A stretch of DNA of 64,000 nt. Source: Anaerolineae bacterium (GTDB taxonomy: Bacteria > Chloroflexota > Anaerolineae > 4572-78 > J111). Below the pieces are notes generated by a model, which was not told the origin of the DNA, made no database searches, and was given only the letters and a program-made list of their open reading frames with translations. Position 1 is the stretch's first letter; the number at the start of each line of letters is the position of its first letter. The position numbers were made by a program, and so were the translations under genes. The stretch spans positions 62,001 through 126,000 of the forward strand of contig JAKLJP010000015.1 in assembly GCA_023151115.1 (NCBI GenBank). The letters run 5' to 3'. Below, piece by piece: positions 53,348-62,446 of this stretch.

Positions 53348-53376
53348 ATAATAGCACTTTTTTCCTATGGAGTCAA
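53348..53376 (-). promoter_or_regulatory. Promoter of the glpF-dhaKL-glpKABC run
   Basis: Minus strand TTGACT (53371-53376), 17-nt spacer, TATTAT (53348-53353), with the palindrome immediately downstream. Confidence 0.7.
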
Positions 53377-53576
53377 GAGAATCGTAGAGAAGTCGTAGGG
53401 TAATCGTAGAAAATTAGTTAGAGAATTTTGATTTTTTTAGCAGGGAATTTAACTAATCTATTATACTGTATTAACAGAAATTTTATCAGTGATAAATGTC
53501 ATAAATGTTTTGGATAAATGACATCTCTCCTAACTTAAATTTTGTGTTTTTTACCCTGCAACCTGACTATCCCTAC

Positions 53577-53605
53577 TTGCCACAGTTTGCCGGTCAGAGT
53601 ATAGT
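53577..53605 (+). promoter_or_regulatory. trxA promoter
   Basis: TTGCCA (53577-53582), 17-nt spacer, TATAGT (53600-53605), 36 nt before ATG. ACAGGAG precedes the start. Confidence 0.6.
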
Positions 53606-53640
53606 TGAGGGTATATTTTGCAAACAGGAGTAAATAGATT

Positions 53641-53970
53641 ATGGCAACGTTAGTGCCTGTGACCGATAACAGCTTTGATGCTGAAGTTTTAAAGTGTGAT
53701 ATTCCCGTTATTGCCGACTTTTGGGCCGAGTGGTGCGGCCCTTGCAAAACCGTTGACGCTTACCTGGCCGAGATTGCCGCTCAATTTCCTGAACAGCTAA
53801 AAGTGGTCAAGGTGGATATCGAAACTAACCCTCAGGTAACCTCAAATTACCATGTCCTGAACCTCCCGACCCTGATCCTGTTCAAATTTGGCCAACCTGT
53901 CGAGCGCATGGTCGGCACACTCCCCAAGCAAGCCATTCTGGACAAAATTACGCCTTATTTGGATAGTTAA
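53641..53970 (+). CDS. trxA: Thioredoxin
   Basis: 109 residues with the redox motif FWAEWCGPCKTVDAY, the cis-Pro in VLNLPTLILFKFGQPVERMVG, and usual thioredoxin length. Reduces protein disulfides. Monocistronic: own promoter, followed by a heptamer hairpin that may end its transcript. Confidence 0.95.
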   Translation: MATLVPVTDNSFDAEVLKCDIPVIADFWAEWCGPCKTVDAYLAEIAAQFPEQLKVVKVDIETNPQVTSNYHVLNLPTLILFKFGQPVERMVGTLPKQAILDKITPYLDS

Positions 53971-53974
53971 ACCG

Positions 53975-54041
53975 GGAGTAAGGAGTAGGCAGTAGATAGT
54001 AGGGGAATTTTTCTTACTCCCTACTCCTTACTTCCTACTCC
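53975..54041. repeat. Heptamer hairpin (agtaggg units) after trxA
   Basis: ggagtaaggagtaggcagtag on the left, ttactccctactccttactt and tcctactcc on the right, between the convergent trxA and GNAT genes. Confidence 0.7.
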
Positions 54042-54042
54042 T

Positions 54043-54651
54043 TTATATTTGTTTCGCCATCTCGTAGTAGCCGGAGTGCCCCGTAATCCACTTTAAGAGC
54101 CGGCTGCGCCGCTCTGATTGGGTAGTAAACCCCATTTTTTCGTATAAATAAATCGCCGGTAAGTTATCGCGCACAACGGCCAGGGCCAACTTGCTGGCGT
54201 TTTGCTGTTGGGCCACAGTTTCGGCGTGAGCAATCAACCGATGGGCCACACCCTGGCCACGCCAGGCGGGATCAACCCCCAACATTTCGATATAAATTTC
54301 ATTTTGGTGATGAGGGTGACGATTGTCTATCAACAGCATCAGCAGCATGCCCCGCAGCGCCCCCAAAATGCCATTGTTCAATTGCAGGGCGTGCCATAGC
54401 CAGCGTCCGTCATCGGCTCGCGGCGATGAAGGCGTTTCCAAAACCATAAACCCGGCGACGCCCCCGCCAATTTCGGCCAGTGTGGTTGTTTGCAGATGGC
54501 GCTCACTCAACCGCAGCCAGTCGCACAGCACCCGCTCGGCTTTGTCGCCTAAAATGGGACCAAACTTATCGGGAAAAGTTGTTACCCACAAACGGGCCAA
54601 TACCTGGGCATCATTGAGCGTGGCGGGACGCAGGATGATTTCGCTGGTCAT
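54043..54651 (-). CDS. GNAT-family N-acetyltransferase
   Basis: 202 residues with the acetyl-CoA-binding motif A (MLGVDPAWRGQGVAHRLIAHAE), then LALAVVRDNLPAIYLYEKMGF typical of the C-terminal half. Substrate unknown. Convergent with trxA and divergent from the DHH/CBS gene, with heptamer hairpins on both sides. Confidence 0.85.
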   Translation of the reverse strand: MTSEIILRPATLNDAQVLARLWVTTFPDKFGPILGDKAERVLCDWLRLSERHLQTTTLAEIGGGVAGFMVLETPSSPRADDGRWLWHALQLNNGILGALRGMLLMLLIDNRHPHHQNEIYIEMLGVDPAWRGQGVAHRLIAHAETVAQQQNASKLALAVVRDNLPAIYLYEKMGFTTQSERRSRLLKWITGHSGYYEMAKQI

Positions 54652-54658
54652 AGCCTAA

Positions 54659-54717
54659 TGGGAAGGCTGGAAGAGTTGGAAGAATAGTTTTTTCCAACCT
54701 TTCAGCCTGCCATTCCT
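54659..54717. repeat. Octamer hairpin (ggaaggct units)
   Basis: gggaaggctggaagagttgg opposes ccaacctttcagcctgcc. The same unit recurs at 12901-12967 and 6067-6107. Confidence 0.6.
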
Positions 54718-54736
54718 CCTCCCTCCCTTTCTGTGG

Positions 54737-54742
54737 TATACT
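54737..54742 (+). promoter_or_regulatory. -10 box giving a leaderless start
   Basis: TATACT ends 6 nt before the ATG at 54749, so the first transcribed base would be about the A of ATG. No ribosome site precedes the start. Confidence 0.5.
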
Positions 54743-54748
54743 GCTCTC

Positions 54749-57394
54749 ATGCACATCATTGTCACTCACGCCAATGCCGATTTTGATGCCGTAGCCTCGC
54801 TGCTAGGCGCATGGCGGCTGTATCCTGAGGCCGTGCCCGTTTTGCCCAACACCCTTAACCGGAACGTGCGTAATTTTGTCACCTTCTATGAAAGTGAACT
54901 GCCCTTTGTTCAGCTTGGCGAATTGGAGCGCAAACCGATTGATCGGCTAACCCTGGTAGACAGCCAGCAGGTCCCAACTCTCAAAGGTTTAAAGCCAAAC
55001 GCGCAACTGCACATTATTGACCACCACGAACTGCACCAACCCCCTCCTGCCGGGGCTGTTCTGAGCCTGACCGATACCGGTGCGACAGCCACGTTGCTGG
55101 TTGAACAAATCCGCGAGCTTTCGATCCGCCTGCCGCCGATTGAGGCCACCCTGCTCTTGCTGGGTATTTATGAGGATACCGGCTCGCTGACCTATGCCAA
55201 CACCAGTCCGCGTGATCTACACGCCGCCGCCTGGTTGCTGGCCGAAGGCCATGCCCGTCTCGATCTGGTGCGCGAATATCTCAACTACGCCATGAGCGAC
55301 GCCCAGAAAGCCCTCTATGAGCAGTTGATCCACAACCTGGAAACGCTGCCCATTCACGGCCACACCATCGTCCTGGCTACGGCTACCACTCATCATTATG
55401 TCGAAGAAATCAGCACCTTGGCTCACCGCCTGCGCGATTTGTACCAATCGGAGGCGCTGTTTATTTTAGTCGCAATGCAGGACCACGTGCAAATAGTGGC
55501 TCGTTCCATCACCCATGCCATTGACGTGGGCCGGATCACGGAGTTTTTCGGGGGGGGCGGTCACGCCCGAGCGGCGGCCGCCCTGGTCAAAGATAAAGAA
55601 CTATGGCGGCTGAGAAAAGAACTGATCCAACTGTTAAAGCTGGAAGTTCAACCGGCCACTACTGTGGCCCAAGTTATGTCCAAAGGTGCGCGGACCCTGG
55701 CCCCAACCGATACCGTTCGCCACGCCGCAGAGATGATGGACCGCTACGGCCACGAAGGCTTTCCGGTGGTTGATCCGGCGACCGGCCGAATTGCCGGGGT
55801 ACTTTCTCGTCGCGAAATTGACAAAGCCCGCCGCCACCGGCTGGAAGGTGCGGTCATCAGCCAGTTTATGAAAAAGGGCGAGTTCTTTGTCAGCCCCAGC
55901 GATAGTATTGACGCCGTCCAGGAGTTGATGACGGGTGAAGGTATCGGGCAGGTGCCGGTGGTTGAGGAGCCGGGCGGGCCGGTTATTGGCATTGTCACCC
56001 GCACCGATTTAATCAATCTGTGGCAGCTTGGCGGCAGCCACAAACCCGCCCGGCCCAATCTGGCCGTCCAACTTGAGCATGTTCTCTCGTCTGAGCTGTT
56101 GCAACTGCTGCGCCAGGCGGGCGAACTGGCCGCTCAACAGGGCAACACCCTTTACCTGGTGGGTGGTTTTGTGCGCGATTTGTTACTTATGATGCTGATG
56201 GGCAACGACGAAAGGGCCAAAGCCAGCCCGCGTTTCGATCTTGATCTGGTGGTTGAAGGTGACGCCATTGGCCTGACCCACCGTCTGTGTGAGCGTCGAG
56301 GCGGGCGGGTGCGCAGCCACGAGCGCTTTGGCACGGCCAAGTGGATTTTAGCTCAGCCTATTCCTTTTGGCTCGACGGCTGCGGCCAAAAATACACCCCT
56401 CACCTCGCTCGACTTTGTCACCGCCCGGACCGAGTTTTACCGCCACCCCTCGGCGTTGCCGGAGGTGGAGCAGAGTTCTATTCGCCAGGATTTGCACCGC
56501 CGCGATTTTACCATCAACACCCTGGCCCTCCGTCTCACCCCCGATCATTTTGGCGAACTGCTCGATTTTTACGGCGGCCAGAACGACCTGGAAGCGCGGC
56601 TGATCCGGGTGCTGCACAGCCTCAGCTTTGTCGAAGACCCAACCCGTATGCTCCGGGCGGCCCGTCTGATGGCCCGACTCGATTTTAGCCTGGAAGAGCG
56701 CACCGCCGAACTGCTGGCGAATGCCCTGGATTTGCTGTCACGGGTCAGCGGGGAGCGGATTACCCACGAGCTCGAGTTGATTTTTCAAGAGCGCCAACCG
56801 GAACGGGCCCTGCGCCAGCTTGATCAATTGGGGATTTTGGCTGCCATCCACCCCGGCCTCATGGTGGACGATTGGCTGATGGAACGGCTGCAACTGCTTC
56901 GCAGCGGCCTGGCCGAGACGCCTTGGGCCGGAACAACGCCCGCGCCGGTTCATTACCTGGGTTTGATGATGTTCTGGCTGGCCGGCGATGAGCAGACCGA
57001 CCTGGCGCAGCGCCTCAATCTACGTACCCACCAACGGGCCACCCTGGTTCAGGTTTATCAACTCCGGCGGAATGTGGCCCAGATTGCCGCCGCCCAGAGC
57101 GCCAGTGCGCTGTATCACCTGCTGGCTCCGGTCTCCGACGATGCCCGTCTGATTGCCTGGCTGGGCCTGGAGGACGAATCGGCCCGCGCTCAATTATTAC
57201 GCTTCCAGCGTGACCTGCGCCATGTCGCCCCCTTGATTGACGGCCACTATCTCAGAACCGAGTTTGGCTTACCTCCCGGCCCAATCTATCGCGTGATCAT
57301 TGATGCTTTACGGGAGGCCCGATTGGATGGGCAAGTTACATCTTTGGAAGAAGAAAAGGCTTTGGTTGAAGAAATTTTGGCTAAAAACAGTTAA
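54749..57394 (+). CDS. DHH-DHHA1-CBS-CBS-poly(A) polymerase/CCA transferase fusion
   Basis: 881 residues. A DHH phosphoesterase half spans residues 1-300 (THANADFDAVASLLGAW, IIDHHELHQP, GGGGHARAAAALV); two CBS domains at about 310-435 (ARTLAPTDTVRHAAEMMDRYG; GEFFVSPSDSIDAVQELM); then a class II poly(A) polymerase/CCA-adding head (LYLVGGFVRDLL, FDLDLVVEGDA, RRDFTINTLALRL, FVEDPTRMLRAARLMARL). It probably adds or removes nucleotides at RNA 3' ends, with the CBS pair sensing adenylates. Its TAA overlaps the stop of the convergent Rieske gene. Confidence 0.92.
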   Translation: MHIIVTHANADFDAVASLLGAWRLYPEAVPVLPNTLNRNVRNFVTFYESELPFVQLGELERKPIDRLTLVDSQQVPTLKGLKPNAQLHIIDHHELHQPPPAGAVLSLTDTGATATLLVEQIRELSIRLPPIEATLLLLGIYEDTGSLTYANTSPRDLHAAAWLLAEGHARLDLVREYLNYAMSDAQKALYEQLIHNLETLPIHGHTIVLATATTHHYVEEISTLAHRLRDLYQSEALFILVAMQDHVQIVARSITHAIDVGRITEFFGGGGHARAAAALVKDKELWRLRKELIQLLKLEVQPATTVAQVMSKGARTLAPTDTVRHAAEMMDRYGHEGFPVVDPATGRIAGVLSRREIDKARRHRLEGAVISQFMKKGEFFVSPSDSIDAVQELMTGEGIGQVPVVEEPGGPVIGIVTRTDLINLWQLGGSHKPARPNLAVQLEHVLSSELLQLLRQAGELAAQQGNTLYLVGGFVRDLLLMMLMGNDERAKASPRFDLDLVVEGDAIGLTHRLCERRGGRVRSHERFGTAKWILAQPIPFGSTAAAKNTPLTSLDFVTARTEFYRHPSALPEVEQSSIRQDLHRRDFTINTLALRLTPDHFGELLDFYGGQNDLEARLIRVLHSLSFVEDPTRMLRAARLMARLDFSLEERTAELLANALDLLSRVSGERITHELELIFQERQPERALRQLDQLGILAAIHPGLMVDDWLMERLQLLRSGLAETPWAGTTPAPVHYLGLMMFWLAGDEQTDLAQRLNLRTHQRATLVQVYQLRRNVAQIAAAQSASALYHLLAPVSDDARLIAWLGLEDESARAQLLRFQRDLRHVAPLIDGHYLRTEFGLPPGPIYRVIIDALREARLDGQVTSLEEEKALVEEILAKNS

Positions 57395-58347
57395 GCCACG
57401 CCAAAAGTGACCCCCAACTCTTTGAGCCACTTGCGATAAGCAATCGCCGTGCGGTCGGAGCGGAGATGGAGTTCAGCCTGTAAATCGAGCGGAAGCAGTT
57501 CGGGCCGCTGCGATTCGACGATAGGTACATCCTGGTCAATAATCAATTTTTGGAAAGCCAGAATGTCGGCATCAGGCGCCTCATCCCGACCTTGCACACA
57601 GGGGAACATCCAACCGATGCTGTAGGCGTCGTCCACCGGGGTGACGGCCAGGACGGCCGCATATTTTTCCTTGCCGAAATAAGCCATCAAAGGCCGGAGC
57701 ACCCGGAAGGTGTAGGAGACGGTGGCCCCAATACCCGTGCCGTCGGGGTCGGGCTGCCACATGCGAATATCTTCAGCTACAATGCCGTCCGGCCCCACCT
57801 GAACTTCGTAATCGTTGACCTCAGCGTGTTCCGGTTCGCCCAGGTAGCCGGCGTGAACAAAGGGCAGGTGGGCCATATCCAAAAAGTTTTCGATGGCCCG
57901 CGGCGCATGGGCGCGGTAGGGGTGCGGCCCGGATACAACCGAGCGATAAGTCGGGTCGTCCCATTCCGGGAAGGGCGGCAGGTTGGGTTGGGGTTGGCCC
58001 AGCGAAACCCAAATAGCGCCGTAACGTTCGGTGGCTTGATAAACTTTTACCCGCGCTTTTTCGGGGGGTGTTTGGCCGGGATGGGCCGGAATATGCACGC
58101 AGCGGCCTTCGCTGTTATAAGACCAGCCATGATAGGGACAGATCAGGGTTTCACCTTCCACCTGGCCCAACGACAGCCGCGTGCCCCGGTGAATGCACAA
58201 ATCTTGCCAGGCCAACACTTGACCATTCAGCCGCCAGACCACCACATCCTCACCCAACACGCGGGCCGGCATGAGCTGCCCCTCGGCCAAATCTGCGGCG
58301 CGTCCCACCACGTGCCACTCGTTGATAAGTACGGGATCGTTAATCAT
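57391..58347 (-). CDS. Rieske non-heme iron oxygenase, paralogue 1
   Basis: 318 residues. The Rieske [2Fe-2S] site is Cys51-x-His53 (CIHRG) and Cys70-x2-His73 (CPYHGW). The mononuclear iron motif D-x2-H-x4-H is in ENFLDMAHLPFVHAG. The catalytic C-terminal half resembles the vanillate O-demethylase/pheophorbide-oxygenase class. AAGGAGG precedes ATG 58347. Lies downstream of a BMP-type ABC importer; the paralogue at 63615 is upstream of it. No reductase or ferredoxin gene is adjacent. Substrate unknown. Confidence 0.9.
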   Translation of the reverse strand: MINDPVLINEWHVVGRAADLAEGQLMPARVLGEDVVVWRLNGQVLAWQDLCIHRGTRLSLGQVEGETLICPYHGWSYNSEGRCVHIPAHPGQTPPEKARVKVYQATERYGAIWVSLGQPQPNLPPFPEWDDPTYRSVVSGPHPYRAHAPRAIENFLDMAHLPFVHAGYLGEPEHAEVNDYEVQVGPDGIVAEDIRMWQPDPDGTGIGATVSYTFRVLRPLMAYFGKEKYAAVLAVTPVDDAYSIGWMFPCVQGRDEAPDADILAFQKLIIDQDVPIVESQRPELLPLDLQAELHLRSDRTAIAYRKWLKELGVTFGVA

Positions 58348-58411
58348 GAGAGTACCTCCTTGTATACGGTAATCAGTAGACAGTAATCAGTGACCAGTAA
58401 TGGGTGAACAG

Positions 58412-58545
58412 TATAGATGTCCAGAAAAGTTTTTCCAGCCCTTGTGGGCCGAGATTGGGAGATTAGGGGATTTTTCCTTTGTTTTTAACCAGTTTTTAAT
58501 CCCCAAATCCCCTAATCCCGGCGAAAACTTTTCTAGAGGACTATA
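58412..58545. mobile_element. Short TIR element (MITE-like), copy 2
   Basis: 134 bp with ends TATAGATGTCCAGAAAAGTT and the complement of AAAACTTTTCTAGAGGACTA, like copy 1 at 20306-20432. Its core is a different palindrome (gggagattagggg / cccctaatccc). Heptamer agtaatc units flank it (58372-58399, 58555-58588). Confidence 0.72.
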
Positions 58546-58592
58546 ATGAGGATAGTAAACTGACAACTGATGACTGATCACTGATAACTACC

Positions 58593-59570
58593 TTACCGCG
58601 CTCCACGAATATACGGCTCACCCAGGGCTTCGGGCTGCTCGGTTTTCTTGATGCCGCGCAGCAGCACCAGGATGGTGAGCAAATAGGGCAACATCAGCAG
58701 CACTTCGTAGGGAATACTTTCATCGCCCAGGGCCTGGATGCGAAACTGGACGGCATCGGCCAGGCCGAAGAGCAGCGCTCCGACCACCGCCAGGCCGGGG
58801 TTCCAGCGGGCAAAAATAACCAGGGCCACGGCAATCCAGCCCCGCCCGGCGGTAACGCCCTCCCGGAAAATGTGGAGTTGAGCTACACTTAACACCGCGC
58901 CCCCCAGCCCGGCCAAAGCCGCACCAATCAAAGTGGCCGTATAGCGCACACGGCTGACGCTCAGCCCCGATGTTTCAGCGGCGCTGGGTTTTTCGCCCAC
59001 AGCGCGAATATTCAGGCCGAGGGTAGTGTGGTTGAGCAAAAACCAACTGCCCAACACCACCAAAACAGTCAAATAAACGGCCATATCTTGATTGAAAAGA
59101 ACCTCGCCCAGCACCGGGATATCTGACAAAATTGGAATGGGGATTGGCTCGAAGCCGGTCACACGGGCAGCCAGTGTATCGAACTGCTGCCGGAAGATGT
59201 AGGCGCTCAAGCCCTGCCCCAGTAGCACCAGCATAACGCTGCTAATCACCTGATCGGCCTTGAGGGTAACAGCCAGGAAGGCCATAATCAGCCCCATCAA
59301 CAGGCCGGCGATAATGCCGGCCAACAGCCCCAGCCAGGCTGCCGCCGTCGGGTCTATACCCACCGCCGGATTATTTTCCAGATGCCAGGTGACGACAAAG
59401 CCGGCCATAGCCCCCATCAGCATCATGCCTTCCAGCCCCAGGTTTAACACCCCCCCTTTTTCGGTGATGATTTCGCCAATCACCGCCAACAAAATCGGGA
59501 TAGCCAGCCGGAGGCCGGAGGTCAAGATAGCGACCAGAAAGGTGGTGGTCAAAATTTGTTCCAGCGTCAT
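58593..59570 (-). CDS. ABC transporter permease, BMP/nucleoside type (second permease)
   Basis: 325 residues, about nine TMs, with the family signature GEIITEKGGVLNLGLEGMMLMGAM and AVGEKPSAAETSGLSVSRVRYTA (the EAA-like loop that touches the ATPase). Part of a nucleoside/purine-like importer with 59567, 60805 and 62447. Its ATG overlaps the stop of the first permease (ATGA). Confidence 0.92.
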   Translation of the reverse strand: MTLEQILTTTFLVAILTSGLRLAIPILLAVIGEIITEKGGVLNLGLEGMMLMGAMAGFVVTWHLENNPAVGIDPTAAAWLGLLAGIIAGLLMGLIMAFLAVTLKADQVISSVMLVLLGQGLSAYIFRQQFDTLAARVTGFEPIPIPILSDIPVLGEVLFNQDMAVYLTVLVVLGSWFLLNHTTLGLNIRAVGEKPSAAETSGLSVSRVRYTATLIGAALAGLGGAVLSVAQLHIFREGVTAGRGWIAVALVIFARWNPGLAVVGALLFGLADAVQFRIQALGDESIPYEVLLMLPYLLTILVLLRGIKKTEQPEALGEPYIRGAR

Positions 59571-60658
59571 TTCTGTGACCTCCGCAGCCGAAAATAGGCG
59601 TCAACGCCCAACACAAACAGCACCATCAGGGCTTGAATGGCATCGGCCAGAGTGGCCGAGAGGCCGGTCAACGTATGCATGGATTCGGCCCCAATGGTCA
59701 GGGCGGCAAAGAAAATGGCGGCAAAAAAGATGCCGACCGGGTGCAGTCGGCCCAGCAGGGCAACCAGAATAGCGGCAAAACCATACCCGCCGGAAATTGT
59801 CCCCTTGAGCCGGCTGTGCAAATAGCTGACCTCCATAATGCCGGTCAACCCGGCCAGCGCCCCGCTAAAAAGCAGGGCAAAGATAATGCCCGCCTCGACC
59901 TGGATGCCGGCAAACCGAGCCACACTGGCCCTGGAACCAATGGCCCGCAGGCGAAAGCCCAGCGGGGTGCGCCAGATGAGGACATAAACCAGCGGGATAA
60001 GAACCAGCGCCAGAATAACGCCGATATGGATGCGGCTGCCGAATAAGCTTGGCAGGCGGGCCGCCGCGCCAAATTGGGCGCTTTCCGGCAGAAACCCCTG
60101 CGGGTCTTTCAATGGGCCGCGGGCCATATATTCAACCAGGAAGATAGCAATGTAGTTGAACATGAGGGTGGAAATAATCTCGCTCAGGCCGCGCCGGGTG
60201 CGCAGCAAGGCCGGAATCAAACCCCATACTGCTCCCCCGAGGGCGCCGGCTATGAGGATAGCCGGGATGAGTACCGGAGCGGGCAGATTGGGGAAGTTCA
60301 AAGCGACCAGGCTGCCCAGCAGCGCGCCCATAAAATATTGCCCCTCAGCCCCGATATTCCACACTCGCGCCTTAAAAGCCACCGCTAAACCCAACCCAAT
60401 CATGAGCAGGGGAATGGTTTTGAGGGTGGTTTCGGTGAGGGGGCGGCTGCCCCCAAAAGCACCGTTGAGCATGGCCTGGTAGGCTATCACCGGGTTGGCC
60501 CCGGACAGAACCATTAACAGCGCACCCACCAACAAGGCCAGAATTGCGCCCAACAACGAGGGCCCAAAAGTGGTAAAAAAGCGATGTAACACAGTTATAG
60601 CAGCGTTATTCCTGGGCAGAGCAAAGCTGAAACCAGCAGAACGAGTTAAATATAACAT
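59567..60658 (-). CDS. ABC transporter permease, BMP/nucleoside type (first permease)
   Basis: 363 residues from ATG 60658 (a TTG at 60706 is also in frame; ribosome site weak for both). About nine TMs, with FKARVWNIGAEGQYFMGALLGS and the loop LRAIGSRASVARFAGIQVE. Partner of the 58593 permease, together forming the channel of the importer. Confidence 0.9.
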   Translation of the reverse strand: MLYLTRSAGFSFALPRNNAAITVLHRFFTTFGPSLLGAILALLVGALLMVLSGANPVIAYQAMLNGAFGGSRPLTETTLKTIPLLMIGLGLAVAFKARVWNIGAEGQYFMGALLGSLVALNFPNLPAPVLIPAILIAGALGGAVWGLIPALLRTRRGLSEIISTLMFNYIAIFLVEYMARGPLKDPQGFLPESAQFGAAARLPSLFGSRIHIGVILALVLIPLVYVLIWRTPLGFRLRAIGSRASVARFAGIQVEAGIIFALLFSGALAGLTGIMEVSYLHSRLKGTISGGYGFAAILVALLGRLHPVGIFFAAIFFAALTIGAESMHTLTGLSATLADAIQALMVLFVLGVDAYFRLRRSQK

Positions 60659-60709
60659 GGTGGAAGCTCGGAGTAAACTGATATAAGACTTAATACCTAT
60701 CGGCAAAAT

Positions 60710-60803
60710 AATTGTGAATAGTGAATGGTGAGTTATTAATTGTTAATGAGTTATTCAAGATGCTTCAAACCGTTCACCATTCACGATTGACAATTCACAA
60801 TTA
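60710..60803. repeat. Heptamer hairpin (gtgaata/gtgaatt units)
   Basis: attgtgaatagtgaatggtg opposes caccattcacgattgacaa and ttcacaatt. Same unit as the in-gene tracts at 3706-3745 and 5361-5397. It fills the gap between the ATPase and permease genes. Confidence 0.72.
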
Positions 60804-60804
60804 G

Positions 60805-62346
60805 CTACGGTCTGGCTCCGGCCATCATCAGGCCGACATCCTTTACGTGGGCCGTGTCGCCGGGCACAATGTCCATGATCTGCCCCTCGTAGAGGACGGC
60901 GACACGGTCGCTGAGGGCAAAAATTTCATCCAGTTCGGTGGAGATGAGCAGAACGGCGACGCCTCGCCGGCGCTCCTCGATCAAAGCGCGATGGATGTAC
61001 TCGATGCCGCTGATATCCAACCCGCGCGTTGGCTGCGCGGCCAACAAAAAGCGGGGATTTAGAGATAACTCGCGGGCTAAAACCATCTTTTGAGCATTGC
61101 CCCCCGATAACAGGCCGGCCCGGCTCATAATCGAAGGGACGCGCACATCGTACTGTTTAATCAGCCGTTCGGCCATGGCCTGAATCACTTTGTAGTCAAG
61201 TAAAGAGCGGTGGGTATAAGGCTTCTGCCAGAAAGTTTCCAGTACCAAGTTTTCGGCCACGCTGACATCATCGAGCATGCCCCAGCCATGCCGGTCTGAG
61301 GGGATATGGGATACCTGCCGCTTGATAATCTCAGCCGGGGAGCAATGGGTCATCTCCTGGCCGTCGAGCAGAATTCGTCCCTTTTCGACTGGGCGCAGGC
61401 CCCGTAACGCTTCTTCCAATTCGCGCTGGCCGTTGCCGGCAACCCCGGCAACCCCAACGACTTCGCCGGCCCGTATTTCCAGGTTAACGCCCTTGAGAGC
61501 CGGCAATCCCCGATCATCACGCACCCACACATCCTCAAGCGCCAGGCAAACTTCGCCGGGAGTTTGAGGCGGCCTGGGCACACTCAGCAAAACTTCGCGC
61601 CCTACCATCAGCCGGGCTAAATCACTTTTGGTGGTGCGATCCGCTTTGGGCTGAACTGTGCCAACCTTATGCCCATCACGCAAAATAGTAATCCGGTCGC
61701 TGATGGCTAAAACTTCGTTGAGTTTGTGGCTGATAAAGATAATGGCTCGTTTTTGGGCCACCAGCAAATCTTTGATAATGGTCAACAATTCGCTGGCTTC
61801 CTGGGGAGTCAGCACAGCGGTTGGCTCATCCAGAATCAACACCTCTGCGCCCCGGTACAGCGCCTTTAAGATTTCCACACGCTGCTGTTCGCCCACCGAT
61901 AACTGCCAGATTTTGGCTTCGGGATCAACGTTCAGGCCATACTGCTGGGAAATTTCCCCTATTTTTTGGTAGACTTTTCGCTTATCTTCCAGCAGCGGGC
62001 CACGCGAAGAAGGCTGGCCCAGGATGATATTTTCGGCGACGGTGAAGGTTTTGACCAGTTGAAAATGCTGGTGCACCATCTCCAGGCCGTGCCGAATGGC
62101 ATCCTGGGCCGAGGTGAAATGAACCTGCTGGCCCCTGACAAAGATTTGACCTTCGTCCGGCTGGTACAGGCCATATAAAATGTTCATCAAAGTGGTCTTG
62201 CCGGCCCCATTTTCGCCCAGCAGGGTATGGACTTCGCCGGGGTAAAGGTCAAAATCTATATGATTGTTGGCCAGAACCCCCGGAAAGCGTTTGACAATCC
62301 CTTTGAGTTGAACAATCGGTTGGAGGGGAGAGGGTTGAACTGACAA
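60805..62346 (-). CDS. ABC transporter ATPase with two nucleotide-binding domains
   Basis: 513 residues from TTG 62346 (GAGG about 11 nt upstream). NBD1 has Walker A GENGAGKTTLMNIL, signature LSVGEQQRVEILKAL and Walker B VLILDEPTAVL. NBD2 has a degenerate Walker A (GVAGNGQRELEEAL, no Lys) and signature LSGGNAQKMVLARELS, normal for the sugar/nucleoside (RbsA-type) subfamily. Confidence 0.93.
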   Translation of the reverse strand: MSVQPSPLQPIVQLKGIVKRFPGVLANNHIDFDLYPGEVHTLLGENGAGKTTLMNILYGLYQPDEGQIFVRGQQVHFTSAQDAIRHGLEMVHQHFQLVKTFTVAENIILGQPSSRGPLLEDKRKVYQKIGEISQQYGLNVDPEAKIWQLSVGEQQRVEILKALYRGAEVLILDEPTAVLTPQEASELLTIIKDLLVAQKRAIIFISHKLNEVLAISDRITILRDGHKVGTVQPKADRTTKSDLARLMVGREVLLSVPRPPQTPGEVCLALEDVWVRDDRGLPALKGVNLEIRAGEVVGVAGVAGNGQRELEEALRGLRPVEKGRILLDGQEMTHCSPAEIIKRQVSHIPSDRHGWGMLDDVSVAENLVLETFWQKPYTHRSLLDYKVIQAMAERLIKQYDVRVPSIMSRAGLLSGGNAQKMVLARELSLNPRFLLAAQPTRGLDISGIEYIHRALIEERRRGVAVLLISTELDEIFALSDRVAVLYEGQIMDIVPGDTAHVKDVGLMMAGARP

Positions 62347-62366
62347 AAGAACTATGCCTCAAAATT

Positions 62367-62433
62367 AACCACAGATTTCACAGATGGCACGGAGGAAAGA
62401 TCAAAATTTGTGAAATCTGTGTCATCTGTGGTT
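62367..62433. repeat. 19-bp-arm inverted repeat (accacagat type)
   Basis: AACCACAGATTTCACAGAT and ATCTGTGTCATCTGTGGTT pair with a few mismatches. The core AAGATCAAAATT is shared with the element at 9362-9440 (AGGATCAAAATT). Confidence 0.65.
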
Positions 62434-62446
62434 GATAATAGCTAAT

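Noticed and set aside
53189..53398. Plus-strand 69-codon frame in the glpF-trxA gap
   Set aside because: Runs over the palindrome and promoter, lacks a ribosome site and a plausible protein.
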